Assembly (NCBI GenBank): GCA_014526335.1
Contig: JACTAT010000016.1
Span: 3,903,722 to 3,967,721, forward strand
Direction: 5' to 3'
DNA length: 64,000 nt
Source: Chrysaora quinquecirrha
Taxonomy: Eukaryota; Cnidaria; Scyphozoa; Semaeostomeae; Pelagiidae
The notes beneath the pieces are model-generated. The model saw nothing but the letters and a program-made list of their open reading frames with translations. It had not been told where the DNA came from and did not search any database. Positions 23,840 to 35,987 of the stretch are shown one piece after another; position 1 is the first letter of the stretch, and the number at the start of each line of letters is the position of its first letter. Made by a program: the position numbers and the translations under genes.

Positions 23840-24590
23840 AAAATATGCATGTAAAATAAGCAGGGAATGACGGAATTTCCTCAAGTGAACAGGGAACTTC
23901 AACCACCCCCTAAACGACCCTCAGTGAATTGCACCTCTTGTAATAATGTGTACGGAGGAGGGTCGCAATGAAGCTACGAGTTTTATAGTCGGCTATATCA
24001 GCAGCAGAAATGAGGCTGCTTCTTTAGGTACTCCTGGAATCGATGCTGGGCTTTAAAAGTTTTATTTCTGAGTTTGACCAAGGGTATTTCACTCTTCAAA
24101 AAGGCGTACGAAATTTCTAAAGAGACAAAAGGATTTCCATGAAAACAATAGGATTTCGATCAAGGTGTACGAGATTTAAAAGGACTGAATTGCTCCTCAA
24201 GCTGGACATTGTAAGTTGGCATCTGACGGCAAAGATCTTTGCTGTTTGAAAAATAGTCGGCTGGGTTAAAAAATTAAAGTTCTTCTTCTGCTAATGTCTT
24301 TAAAATAGTAGTAAATTCAAATTCTGAACATTTCTTCAATCCGTTTTAATTCGAAATTGGAGCATTGTATTCTAAGCAAGAATCAGTCTAAACTTTAAAA
24401 ACAGAAATAATTTGCGGTTAGAAAATCCATCTTTAAGTTGCGAAATGTATAAACACAACACGAGTTTGGTAAGATTGATGTAGACCCATAAAATACAATG
24501 ATAAATAACCCAGTATAACAGGAGAGCTTATGCTGTGCGGTTCTATTACAAGCTTATTTTATAATATAAAAGTTTGGTGATGCTTGGCTT
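23840..24590. other. No feature recognised
   Basis: AT-rich unique-looking sequence between the possible orphan exon and the next MITE; no splice-bounded ORF, RNA gene or clear repeat was seen. Confidence 0.4.
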
Positions 24591-24594
24591 GATA

Positions 24595-25089
24595 TACACC
24601 GTGTTTTTTTTTATAAGCAACCAAGATATAGAAGGCTTGAAAGTTTAAGCAACGTATAGTACCACAGGAAAAAAAACTAAGCAACTTTTAAAATTCTTTA
24701 TAACATTTATCACTGCAAGCAATCAAGGATTGATCAAAATAGAAGCTATTTCCATTCATTTCTCATCAAAACTCATTTGTCATATAAACGGAGTGTTTCT
24801 CGTTAAGTGAGGCATTTCATTGAGGGGTTCCCGTTTAAGTTTCAATACCAAGTCTCAAATGGTAACAATAGCAGCAGGGAGAAATAATTCCAGTCAATAT
24901 ATGTGCAATGTTAGATTTGCTGTATTTCTAGCCTCTATACTATTCTTAGGTCAAAAAAGATACAGTTAAAATTAAGCAACTATTAAGCAACTTTTACTAC
25001 AAAAAGGTGGCCATACGTAAAAGGTCCAAAAATAAGCAACTTTTGGAACTAGGGCCGAGCGAAGTTGCTTATAGAAGAAACTGCGTGTA
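24595..25089. mobile_element. MITE with TACAC...ATAAGCAAC inverted ends
   Basis: A relative of the elements at 17419 and 46326: left end TACACCGTGTTTTTT...ATAAGCAACC, right end GTTGCTTATAGAAGAAACTG then CGTGTA, with internal TTAAGCAACT repeats. Confidence 0.65.
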
Positions 25090-25654
25090 AAGGACTTCCA
25101 TTAAAACTTCACCGCACTCAAAATGCCCACTCTTCGCAAACAGCAACGGCACTCTTTAGCAGCAGCAACAACTATTTACTTGAAAAAATTGAATTGGATG
25201 GCCTAATGCTCATAGTGGGTCTTCAGCTGAGCGACTTATCGAAAACAGATTGGCATAAGGAGCAAAAACTATGACTCATTGAATAATTCTATTTGACGTA
25301 AACGATTACTGAAAAGATGAATTTACAGTATTGCCATTCCCTCGCAAACAGCAGCAACAACCTAACTGCTAGTTGCTCAGACAGGGACTGTTATTAATTA
25401 TTGTAGTTTTAGCGTCCTAAGGTTCGGCTATATAGCGACAACAACAACTCAGGTCATAAGTCTATTGAAAGATAGCCGACGCTATGCAAAGTAAAGTTGC
25501 CGTTTGTGGGTCTACTACTAGCCTAGGGCTACTAAGTCGACTTAACACTTTAACCACGGTCTGGACATAGCATATAGCAGGGTGCAGCCAAACACGGCGC
25601 TCATAACTACCGACCAGGTACCCATTTATACACATGGGTAGAGAAAGGCACATT

Positions 25655-25775
25655 TGTGCTAAAAAATTACCCAAGGTTGTTATCTCTGCAATCACAAGTG
25701 GAAAAACCGTGGCTCGAACCCACAATATTTTTCGTTGTGAACTCTGCACGCCAACCACTGCGCCACAAAGACAAC
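25655..25775 (-). mobile_element. tRNA-derived SINE head
   Basis: The minus strand reads TGGCGCAGTGGTTGGC (box A) and GGGTTCGAGCC (box B) at tRNA-like spacing. The acceptor-stem halves do not pair as a real tRNA would. Confidence 0.55.
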
Positions 25776-26611
25776 ACTGTGGCGTGCGCCATACTACGGC
25801 CAACACTTTTTAACTCAATGAATGCTGGAAAATTGCCCCTTTGCCTTTTGTTTTACATTCAAATGTAGAAATTTATCGTCATATATTGGTGGCCTACCTT
25901 TGCTTATAGCTGCAGTCGTTAAGGCTGGTTGCTACGCGTTGTGAGAGAGAATTTTCCCAGCATACATTGCGCGAGAATAGGTCCGGCTATTGTTCCCAAG
26001 ATAGTCTATTTTAACTCAAAACCCTAAACTAAGAGCTTATATTCAAAATTCTCTACTTTTTACTACAATTTTGAAATCTTGTACGACTCAAAGGACTCAA
26101 ATGTAACTATGTACCATAATTACTATTTTCGTACATTCTTAAACTGCTGATACACTGTCAATGCTAGGTCATTTTTTGTTTTGTTACATATTAAATGTTG
26201 AAAAGTAGGATTACGGTGTGGCTTTACGAACCCAACTGCTTTCCTTCCTTTTGCTGGAATCTGGGTTACTTTATTGATAGCCTTGTACACTTGGTTCTAC
26301 AACAAGAACGATAACTAACTTTTCTAGCCTCACGACTACTTAGGACTACTGATCAATAAACAAAAGGATGCTGGGCAATTACAAAATGCGCGCAGTTAAC
26401 GTCAAATCGTATTCAATATCTATAGTTTGTTTCGCTGCTTGTGTATTAAAGAAAAAACCGTTATTATTTTCAAAATCTGTTTATGCCAGATAGCGAGATA
26501 GTGAAAGCGAAACCTTAATCACGATATTCTAATCCTGAACACATTACATCATTTTGTTTTGTCCGCAAACATTTTTAAGTCGCCTCGTTTTCATTTTGGT
26601 CAACATTCATA

Positions 26612-26738
26612 TAGACTTGCTCCAAGTCTATTTCTTAATATATTTCTTATATAAATATTTCTCAGGCACCTCCTTTGTTAACACGGAATGGTGGACCTTT
26701 GGAGAAGGATGTTAAGAAATAGACTTGGAGCAAGTCTA
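26612..26738. mobile_element. 127-bp MITE with perfect 27-bp inverted ends
   Basis: Ends start TAGACTTGCTCCAAGTC and mirror exactly at the right. Flanks carry a perfect 9-bp duplication ACATTCATA (26603-26611, 26739-26747). The size and the 9-bp duplication fit a Mutator-type MITE. Confidence 0.85.
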
Positions 26739-26759
26739 ACATTCATATTGTTTTGTATT

Positions 26760-27000
26760 TGAACCAAGCTTGATGAAGGATGAAAGGATAAAGCCCGAAA
26801 CGACGAAAAGTTGTCTCTTTCTTCTTGGTACTGAATCTCTACAGTTTTTCAGAGTAAATATATTCGGACTTATCAAGGCTGTTTCTGACACTGTATTAGA
26901 AATGATAGTCACCACTTAGCATGACAAGCCTTTGATATTTAGCAGGGCAACGTTTCGGGAGAGATCCGTCTCCCATCATCGGACAATGAGAAATGTGTGC
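26760..27000. mobile_element. Possible retroelement 3'-end remnants
   Basis: Two pieces carry the gatga-gg...CCGAAACG / CGTTTCGGGAGAGATC type of sequence often found near retroelement 3' ends. No reverse-transcriptase coding remains, so this is only a hint. Confidence 0.25.
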
Positions 27001-27902
27001 CTTAGACAAGTCTAAGGGAAGGCTACGCTGATCATAGACTGTGGTTGTGGTTGTTGTACTTGCAGCTGTTGCTTATGTAAAGTTGTTGTTGTTTTTCGGG
27101 TTCTGGAGAGGCTTCTATACTAGTAAGATAGCTAAGTTAGGGTTGCGAGTCTATAGTGGTTTGGACAGAAGCAAAAGCAGGCTGTCGTGGGAAAAATTAA
27201 TGGCGAAATCATCTATATGGAGGCAGCAAAACAAACATTGATGTTTTCAATGATGCAATCTGTGGACAGCCCGGTCTAAAAGCGCAAACCCACAAACTGA
27301 AGACATTCAGAATCTTAGTCATTCTGGATTGTTTTTACTTCAAAACATGTTTGAATTCCACAATAATTAAGATCCTATCTCCACTGAATTTCGAAGGCCA
27401 TACATGAGGTTCTTATCAGTAACCATCGTCGTTTCTGCATTCCGATTGGTCGACTCAATATTCCACGTGATACGCCTAAACCTCATATTAGGTCAAAATT
27501 CATTTTGGTTTGACGAGGGCGGTCACAATGCCCTCATTGCGTCATCAGAAGACCTTTTCAGATTCATATCGGAAATTTTTCGAAGTCTCGGATTTCCTGA
27601 AAATTGCATAATTTTGTTATGGTTGCATTATCATGTGTCATCTGCAACAGCGTCGAGCGCTCTGTCGATCTGACGATTATCGCGGACACTTAACATATGA
27701 TCATCCCGGACACCATTAAAGGGAAACAACTCGTAACTAAGTCATGAAAATCGTCAAGGTTAACATTTAAGCCGCGACTACACGTACGATTCTCCAACTG
27801 TTCTGTTCCGGCGACGCAACACTTGAAAAAGTTCTGTTCTGAGAAAAATTGAGATGGGATGCGACAAAAGTGTTGCGACAGTCAACTTGCACGGTAAAGG
27901 CT

Positions 27903-28166
27903 TGGCTAAACTAGGAGACATGTTGCGCGCGACATTGACGTCCTCTTGGTGTCTCCAAGTTTAGCCACCTCGGAAACTTTGTAGCGCGCGACATAATTGG
28001 TAGCAAGAGACACACAAATGTTTCTGGGAGACAACAGAAACATTTCTTGTTTCTGCGACATGCAAATGACTCGGGGGACATGTTGCTCGCTTCTCAATGA
28101 CATGTTTAATCACCTTGGGAGACACGCCAAAAACAGTGTCGCGCGACATGTCTCCTAGTTTAGCCA
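27903..28166. mobile_element. 264-bp MITE with TGGCTAAACTAGGAGACATG ends
   Basis: About 30-bp inverted ends (start TGGCTAAACTAGGAGACATG) continue into GCGCGACA palindromes; inner copies of GGAGACA and GCGCGACAT occur. No sure target duplication was found. Confidence 0.7.
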
Positions 28167-28959
28167 TAGCTTAAGTAGAATGGGTCCGAGAAAGCTCGAG
28201 ACTTACAGTTAAGCAAGTCTTCTTTGAGAAATATTGTATCAATATATACGCGGCTGTGCAGTGTTGCCAATGCAAAGGAAAAAAGGAAAAGTGTACCATT
28301 TAATCAATAGGTAAGCTATAAGCTTGGAAACGCTGGAGTTGATACAGGGAAGATACTGGTGAATTGGACGCTATGGGACGCTCTTTAGAAAGGTCATCAC
28401 AGGCTCGCAGTTAGCAAGCTTAGACTCTGTCTGATGTGCTGCTGTCAACGGAAAAGAGGCTACTGCGAGAGGATCAACAAAGCGAAAGAAAGAGTCTTGC
28501 CTGACTGGTAAACTTTGTAAAGGAATAAACCAACAGAAAAGGCCTCAAGCTGCTCAGTTTATTGTGTTTTATTGTTATAAGTTACCTATTCAAATCTTTA
28601 TTAGGATCATCTTAGTATCAGATCACGCTGTTCAGTTCATTAACTATAAGAACTGCAGTGATTTTAATTAAGCTTAGTAACGATATTCACTGCTTTCTTT
28701 CCGTGATTCCAAAAGAAACGAATGGATATCTCTGGGAAATGAATTTTACTGTGTCAAATGCCAGTGGACGATGATCTGAAGATCAACTGATGGGGAGATT
28801 ATGTCGAGTGAAGTTAATGATTAAAATGAATTCCAAAGAAAATCAGATCATGAAATTGGTACACCTTTGCATAGGCTCAAAGGCACCTCATACAGTCAAA
28901 GTGTAGCTCTTTGTATACTCATTAGTATTGCAGTTTCTTTTCATAATGCAATGTTCGCC

Positions 28960-29085
28960 AGCCTGTTCATTTCAAACTGCATTTGTCAGCATCTTCATTT
29001 CATACTGTATTCGTCAGCATGTTCATTTCATACTGCAAGCATGTACATTTCATAATGTATTCGTCAGCATGTTCATTTCATACCA
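28960..29085 (-). repeat. Inverted outlier of the OS9-intron minisatellite
   Basis: About four units of the 28-bp minisatellite found at 6.1-7.3 kb, here on the opposite strand (gttcatttcatactgtattc). Confidence 0.75.
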
Positions 29086-29089
29086 CTAA

Positions 29090-29995
29090 TATTAATTTGG
29101 TTCGAGCATCTGTATTATATTTGCACCAGTCAACTTCGGACAGCAAGCAGACAGTGACAAGGGATGCCAGTGATAGGGATTGAACTGTAACGGCTGGTAG
29201 TGCTACCCCGGACTTACAAGACAACATTGGATGGCAGTAAGGGTGATCGAACCCAAGACCTCTCACAATAAGGACACAAATGCGTACCACAACATAACGT
29301 ACGACAACCGACATATTGCAACAGTCAAGGGCATAGTTGCTCGATAGCACGTAGGGACATAATGCTCGGCTCAAATATAAGAAAAATTTCCTTGATGAGC
29401 CTGAAATTTGAAGCTCGTGATGCAAAATGGAAATAATTAGTCATCTGAGTACAGTAATCAAAGTATCATACCAATATCTACAACATTTTGTTCAGCGAAC
29501 GTTACTTTGACGTCAGACAATCACGAACGAGAGCTCAACATCAGGAATACCTGCCAATATACCATGCTAACGAGCTATTTGATTAGCGTGGGGGCGATTC
29601 GTCTGAATTTCACGAGACTGAAATTCTAGTAATTCACGCATTAGCTATTCCAGTTAATGTATGTTTTGATACTTTTTTCGTCTGCCGCAGGCATTTGCAT
29701 CTAGTCTATCATCTGTTCTGCTATGGTCCTTTTTTGTCTTTCTGTCACCTAGGGTCTTTGTATCATATCATCTAGTGTTCAACTCTACTCGGATAACATT
29801 GCTTCTTCCCTGTTTCGGGCTTTTGTGCCTACTTCGTAAACAGTTGCGATTTCATGTGCGTCTCTTTGTCATATGTAATGGAGTTTGAGTAGGCCACTGT
29901 AGGTCCCAGACCACTCTCGGCCAAAGCCAAGGCCATGAACTCTGAATAAAACCCGAGCTGTGTGTCTTGAAAGTAGTTCTTCGTCATTATATCAT
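29090..29995. other. Mostly unrecognised sequence, one SINE-like scrap
   Basis: Near 29235-29290 the minus strand has a tRNA-like box B (GGGTTCGATCACC). Otherwise no gene or repeat was recognised. Confidence 0.35.
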
Positions 29996-30002
29996 CCATG
30001 CT

Positions 30003-30190
30003 GTGGCGTCGTGGTGTAATCCAGCTGACTCGTGGTGTCAGAAGCTCAGTGTGGTCAGGGTTCGAGCCCAGCCACGGTAGCGTCACAGCCAGGGTCAAGG
30101 TCTCGATTAGTTAACCTACTACTGAGATCCTAGCGACTGGCGCTAAATACGCCTAAATACACCATTTCACCTTCACCTACCTTCACCTCC
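30003..30190 (+). mobile_element. SINE A, best full copy
   Basis: Head gtcgtggtgtaatccagctg, box B GGGTTCGAGCC, then gatcctagcgactggcgc and caccatttcacc. Other copies: 10940, 13350, 19697, 39093, 42600, 52925 and 54604. Confidence 0.8.
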
Positions 30191-30289
30191 AACTTTAGAC
30201 CTATCTGCCAGTTTACTCAATCGATCAGTTGATTAAACCTAGCAAGCTTTAAGCTCCGTTTCTATACCACATGAATTCCCGTCGTTTTA

Positions 30290-31040
30290 CATGTACCACA
30301 CTAAAGAAGTCTTGACTTCATATTAATTGTCTTTATACCAGTATTATATTGATCATCATTCTTTCCTATATTGATCATCTGTATTAGGGTCCGTTTTCTC
30401 TGTCCCATTTGGAACCTTTGCACCACTTGGCTTAAGAACATGATTCGTGCTAGCTTGCAACAATACCTATTTACCGATACCATAATGTACCACATAAAAC
30501 TTTAAACCCCTAACAAACTGTCTCTGTCCCTTTTTGCAACTTTATACCACATAGCTAAATCGCCTAAATTTGAAATAGCTAGCTTGCAGCAATTCCTCTG
30601 CACCAGTACCAAAACATACCGCATTAATCTTTGTGCCACACAAAAGCATCTTGACTTCATTTTCCCTTGTACTTAGTGTCATGTAATTACGCCTCCACTT
30701 CACATTACGATCCAATGTTTATCCAACTTGGAACCTTTGTACCACTTTGCTTAATCGCCAAATGTGTACTAGCTTGCAGCAAAATTTCTGTGCCACTACC
30801 ATAATAAACCGCATGATGAATATTTGTACCACATTCAAAGCATCTCGACTGCATATTCTCCTGTGTACTTATGATACCAGTGTCATATAATCACGTCTCT
30901 TATTTGCATTAAGATCAACCGTCTCTGTACGAGATGGAACTTTTCTACTAATTTGCTTCAACACATAATTTGTAGCAGCTTGCAGCAAGACGACTGTCTC
31001 ACCTCGGTATCACTGCCACAATGCACTGCATGACACTGAA
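30290..31040 (+). repeat. Diverged tandem repeat, units about 130-200 bp
   Basis: At least four copies of a block with tagcttgcagcaa, ccataat-ccgcat and tgtaccac, starting near 30450, 30583, 30770 and 30970. Confidence 0.65.
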
Positions 31041-31098
31041 ACATTGTACCGCTGCGCACGAATTCTTGTTTGTGCCAAATTCACTTATTTCTTTGCAC

Positions 31099-31466
31099 TA
31101 CACGTTTTTTTTATAAAAACACTGAAATTGAAGAAAGCCATGCAATGTTCTTAATTTCGCCCATTTGAAGGCTCAAAATGTTCTTAACATGTTCTTAATT
31201 TTCTTGCTTTTTAAAAAGCTGTTGTTCTTCAAATTAGATGGTAATTGCTACGAAAAGGGACGCACATGTAAAATGTCACATATATTCACAATAATTGATA
31301 GTTCACTTGTTTTCTAGAGTTGAGAACAGGATAGCGCAACTAAAGAAAGAAATTCTAATTTGTTTCTTGCTTCACAAAGCCTTGTAATGTTCTTAGCATG
31401 TTCTTAACTTTTCAGCCTCCGAGGCCTTATGTTCTTATATACTTTGTTCTTATAAAAAAACGTGTA
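31099..31466. mobile_element. MITE with TACACG...TTATAA ends and GTTCTTAA repeats
   Basis: Ends TACACGTTTTTTTTATAA and TTATAAAAAAACGTGTA are inverted. Inside, ATGTTCTTAA is repeated. It resembles the AAGCAAC elements but with a different core motif. Confidence 0.75.
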
Positions 31467-31569
31467 ATTACGAAAAACTGTCTCATTTTTGCCTCTGGTC
31501 AATTTGTACCACTTTACATGCGCGTCGTGTTTGCTCGTCAGGAAATGTGTGTTTGCGTTATAAGAGCTA

Positions 31570-31661
31570 TGTTGTTTGACGTGGCTAAATGGTCAAACAT
31601 TTTGCTTGACAATCATAATTCAAATGTTTGACAAACAATGTATGATCGTTTGGCCTGAGCC
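31570..31661. mobile_element. Truncated Harbinger-type MITE copy
   Basis: Right part of the family at 8645, ending GATCGTTTGGCCTGAGCC next to TTA. Confidence 0.6.
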
Positions 31662-31669
31662 TTAATCCA

Positions 31670-33550
31670 GAAATTGAGACACAAATACACACAAATCACA
31701 AACATTTCAGCATTATCGTTATCATTATCATTATTATTTCGTTTTCCCTTTTATCAGTTTAGAAATTCTCTTTTAAAATTACAGTACCACAGAATATTTG
31801 AACTTATTAAAATATTACGTTACAAGTTCTAAAATTAACAGGAAAAATAATCAGAAAAACCAAGCAAGATTTCTAGGCCAAAAAAGAGGTCCAAGTGGAA
31901 CAAGGAAAAGGGGGGTTAATGGGGGGAGGGTAATTTCGAATCAGGGGAGTTTTTCAAAAGGTTGTTTGGACAAATAAGTAATATTAAATCCCTTTGTGTT
32001 TGGAAGATTGCATGGAAAGAGAAGTTGAGGAAAATTATTTCGTTGGGATTTGTGATTTTATGAAAGTTTACGTCAACATAATTTTAGGCTGATCTGATTA
32101 TTACGTAAAAAGCAGAGCATTTCAAAGGATTGGAAGGTTAAGAAAGACATCAAAAAGGGTTTTTGTAATAAGAAGAATTAAACTCTGTTTTTGGGACAAG
32201 GAACAGGGATAATCTATAAAAAGGGACACACGCTGCCCTGCCTTGTGTTTGGCAGTAAATTTGATATTAAAGTCAATTGGGAAAGATGAATTTGAAACGT
32301 CATATGAAGCCTGTCAGTTCCCGTTGAACTTAAGGGTTGCCCGTTTATGAAAGCAGCCATTTTTCTGTTTATGAAAGCAATCTATGTTTTTGCTTGTTGT
32401 GGAACCATGTTTTGATTTTTAACAAAAATCTCTAAATCTCTGAAACACCTCATGAAAAGCGAAATTTTTCGATATTCTCGATAAATTTTTTCGCTATCCA
32501 AAAATAATTAGAAGCTAAACTAGAAGCTTGAAATATTTTTAGTTTCTATATAAGATAGAGGCAAAAGCAGTTTGCGATTACTCGTTCGACAACGACAACA
32601 CTTTCGTGCAAGCATCATCCGTGGTTCGACGACGGTTCGACGACGATGGGCCTAGGCAGGCAGCCCACATTTACCCTAGTCTTAAAAAAGTAAAAACCTC
32701 TCGAAAACTTAACAAAACATGAATGGGAAGTACATGAATGATTATAGTCATTATAGAAAGGACAGAGATTGCACTATTGAAGATAGACATATTTCTTATC
32801 ATCATGGTCGAAAATTAAGTTTTCTGAAAAATGTAGGCCACAAAACGAGGCGAGGAAGTTTTTTCTAAAGCTGCATTTCGGAGTCTTCGTAACTTTGATA
32901 AACCGTTGAGGCGAAAGTTATTTCGAAGTAACTCAAGATCAGTCGAAAATATGTTGACGAAATCCGGATACACTGGCGTACGAAAATCTTGCTTGGCCAT
33001 TTTATTTAAAATCCAGTTAAGCTTAAAAAAGATTAATATTATAGAACCTTTAATTCTCAAAAATTAATCACAATTGAGGAAAACCACTAACTACGATAAT
33101 TTCTATGAACAGATTCTATAATTATGGTTGGAATGTTAGTAAGTTATAAACTTGAATTTATTTCAATAACAATTCACTTACCTCGTGAAGGCTTTAGTCT
33201 TGTTACGGTTAATGCAAATTACATGTATTTTTTCAAGTTTTTTAATGATTATTTATCACCATTTATCCTTGGTTTTCTTGAAAATTTTAAAGGGATAATT
33301 TAACACTGTACTGTACTCCGTCGTTTTGATTTTTAAAATAAATCTTCGAGTTCAAATTCAGATTTTCAAGAATTATTAAATAATCAACTTGAAAATATCA
33401 GAATTATTTTTGCGTTTTTTCGACGTCTGTAGATAAATAAAAATCCATACTCCTGGGATATTGTAGCATCCATAAAGTAACTGGCTCCAAGAAATGAAAT
33501 TAACGAGTTCTATCCAAACTCTAATGACTTCCTTTGATTGTAGAATTCAC
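31670..33550. other. No gene recognised
   Basis: AT-rich sequence between the truncated MITE and the first hormone gene. The ORFs are short and lack splice or family support. Confidence 0.4.
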
Positions 33551-33556
33551 TGAAAG

Positions 33557-33562
33557 TTTATT
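33557..33562 (-). terminator. Polyadenylation signal of cystine-knot gene copy 1
   Basis: AATAAA on the minus strand about 160 bases beyond the stop codon of the 33.7-kb hormone gene; a plausible 3' end. Confidence 0.4.
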
Positions 33563-33723
33563 AATTACATCCACGAGGTACAAATTTCCAAATTTTCAAT
33601 CAGGGTTAATTAAATCCGGAGGCGTCTGGCAGTAATAAACTTCAGACAACCCCAAGGAATTCGAGGATACGAATTTATGATTTCGTCAAATTTGTCAATA
33701 CGATCTCTCGTAGTAATTTCGAC

Positions 33724-34095
33724 TCACCGAGTTAGTGGAGTACACTTTCTGCATTCACATCGAATTGCAGTCAAGAACGTCATTTCTCGATACCGATTTC
33801 TACACATTGTGGTCATTTTAAACTTCCGAGTTTCAGTAGCTTGGCAGCATTTACAATGATGTACAATTTCAGTCCTGTCTGTCCGTGATATCGATTCTGA
33901 TTCACAATAACCATAACAAGCGTAAATTCTGAATTTTGGAAAAGGCATCCTAGGGCAACCTGGTAGCCTTAGGGCTGTTGCTTCTAAGATTCTCGGCTGG
34001 CACGGTCTGAAGTTCAATATTTTTTTCCCTCTTGCTTGAGTCGTTGGAATAAACTCAAAGCTGATGACGATTACACATAAAAGTAAAGCCCTCAT
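33724..34095 (-). CDS. Secreted cystine-knot hormone, bursicon/GPA2-like (copy 1)
   Basis: A 123-residue ORF in one coding exon. A signal peptide (MRALLLCVIVISFEFIPTTQA) is followed by a basic mature chain with eleven cysteines in cystine-knot (CTCK) order: CQP, PGC, ACYGYC, HCKCC, MC, then C-x-C-x2-C at the end. PGC-x(10)-AC-x-G-x-C and C-x-CC-Q resemble bursicon; CYGYCES and the TAIRCECRKC end also resemble glycoprotein hormone alpha-2. Such proteins are dimeric secreted hormones acting on leucine-rich-repeat GPCRs; the receptor here is unknown. I start at ATG 34093-34095 because it opens the signal peptide. A fitting splice acceptor (ttgttacag) ends at 34128, so an upstream non-coding exon is likely. 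The ORF is open further upstream, but that part looks non-coding. It has a paralogue 13 kb away on the same strand. Confidence 0.82.
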   Translation of the reverse strand: MRALLLCVIVISFEFIPTTQARGKKILNFRPCQPRILEATALRLPGCPRMPFPKFRIYACYGYCESESISRTDRTEIVHHCKCCQATETRKFKMTTMCRNRYREMTFLTAIRCECRKCTPLTR

Positions 34096-34865
34096 AACAG
34101 TCTTGATATTCTCCAAGTTTTGTCTGTCTGTAACAATTTGGCAATTCCCCACTGGTTTACACGCTTGCAATAAAGGTGTCAAAGAGCGACTGGAAATAAA
34201 ACTACAAGATAAACTGCAATTAAAATGATCAACGTTTCGCTTTGTGAACATGTGTCCGTGATGTGCATCACTATTTTGAAAGCAATCGTTCCATCGCCTC
34301 GTGAAATAGCGCCGTCTGAACTTGATCATGAATAAATTATGAAGTCTTTCTACAACGTAATATCCTCTCTTGTAAAATCATTCAAACAACCGGAACATTC
34401 CTTGTAATTCTTTATCAATGAGCAGACTTAACGTGATCGAAACGAGTGATCGAATAATTCGCCACTCTCTCGTCTGTGTGTGCTATGATCGACTGAGCTC
34501 AATTCTCCTGTTGAATCTTTCAAGCATTGCGAATGGTGTGCATCAGTGACATCCTTTGGTGTCGCACTCCCTTCGCAATCCTCAGCTAATTGGCCTTATC
34601 GATTTATCTAAAAACTGCATTCCAACGATCGATGGTCATGTGTATGGCTATCACACAGAAATATGGAAAATCCAATCTTAGGCTATGTTTAAAAACTTCA
34701 TCCACAATGACAATAGGCCAGTAGTTATTAAATTCGAAAGCTAGGAAGTTGATCTCAATGTTAGTACAATAAAACGTTCAAATCTCTTGGCTATACGTTA
34801 ATCCGGCGAGCGCTTTTCCAAACTGAATATACACCAACCAATCCATTTGTTCAGGCTATTACTAA

Positions 34866-35070
34866 AATAGGGAACGGGAACGGGAACGGGAACGGGAATG
34901 GGAACGGGAACGGGAATGGGAACGGGAATGGGAACGGGAACGGGAATGGGAACGGAACAGGAACAGGAACAGGAATGGGAACAGGAACAGGAACAGGAAC
35001 AGGAATGGGAACAGGAATGGGAACAGGAACAGGAACAGGAACAGGAACAGGAACAGGAATGGGAATGTCT
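34866..35070 (+). repeat. (GGGAAC/GGGAAT)n array, left foldback arm
   Basis: Hexamer array giving Met/Gly/Thr or Pro/Val/Phe ORFs of no significance; mirrored in the right arm. Confidence 0.95.
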
Positions 35071-35387
35071 TCAGGCATACTAAACAATCATAGCAAACAA
35101 GAACCAAAGAAAACTCAGTAATTTGTGATTCAAATTTTATATTTCTATTTTGTGAAACAAAAAATATATGAATGAATATAAATGGTGCTTCATTGCAACT
35201 TCATAAGATTATACAGCAAACAGAACTTGATAAAGTGAAAATGCAAGATAACTTTATTAGTATACCTAAAGTGAAAAGTCTACAAAACGCCAATAAAACA
35301 GTCAAAAGCGGTGATTGAAGCTCCAATCGAACTCCGTCGATAGTCTTCTTATGTGCTCTGGGCAAAGATAAGGGATAAAAAGGAGGA

Positions 35388-35582
35388 GCTATTCATTGTG
35401 ATCGTGGGAGTTTCAATCGATCAACAAGGATTTGCGAGCACACCATTGCAGTAGCCGAAAAACGAGGAAAGCTAAAAGAGTTCATGGCCTGGTACAAGAG
35501 ATCAAAGAGGCAGCCTAGTCTGATTGACATGGCGCTATCCGGTGGACCAACAAACGCTGGGAAAAAGCTGGTTGGTTGTTGA
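35388..35582 (+). pseudogene. SWIM zinc-finger-like fragment in foldback loop
   Basis: One open frame reads IHCDRG, then RICEHTIAVAEKRGKLKEF, WYKRSKRQPSLIDMAL and GGPTNAGKK before a stop. The C-x-H followed by IAVAE is the second half of a SWIM zinc finger (CxC...CxH), which Mutator transposases carry near their C-terminus. No catalytic part is present, so it is a fragment, not a gene. Confidence 0.5.
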
Positions 35583-35987
35583 CAGAGATATTATCCCTTA
35601 TCTTGACCCAGAGCACATAAGAAGACTTTTGACTGCGTTATTGGCGTTTTGTAGACTTTTCACTTTAGGTATACTAATAAAGTTATGTTTTATTTTCACT
35701 ATATCAAGTTCTGCTTGCTGTATAATCTTATGAAGTTCTGTTTGCTGTATAATCTTATGAAGTTGCAATGAAGCACCATTTATATTCATTCATGTATTTT
35801 TCGTTTCATCAAGTAGAAATCTAAAATCTGAGTCACAAATTACTGAATTTTCTTCAGTTCTTGTTTGCCATGATTATTTAATATGCCTGAAGACATAGAG
35901 CAGTGCACTGGCTATTCATAAAAGCCTGTCAGTCTGTGTAAATATCTTGTTACGCTCATCTTAAGCTGAAATATTGCAATCAATAAC

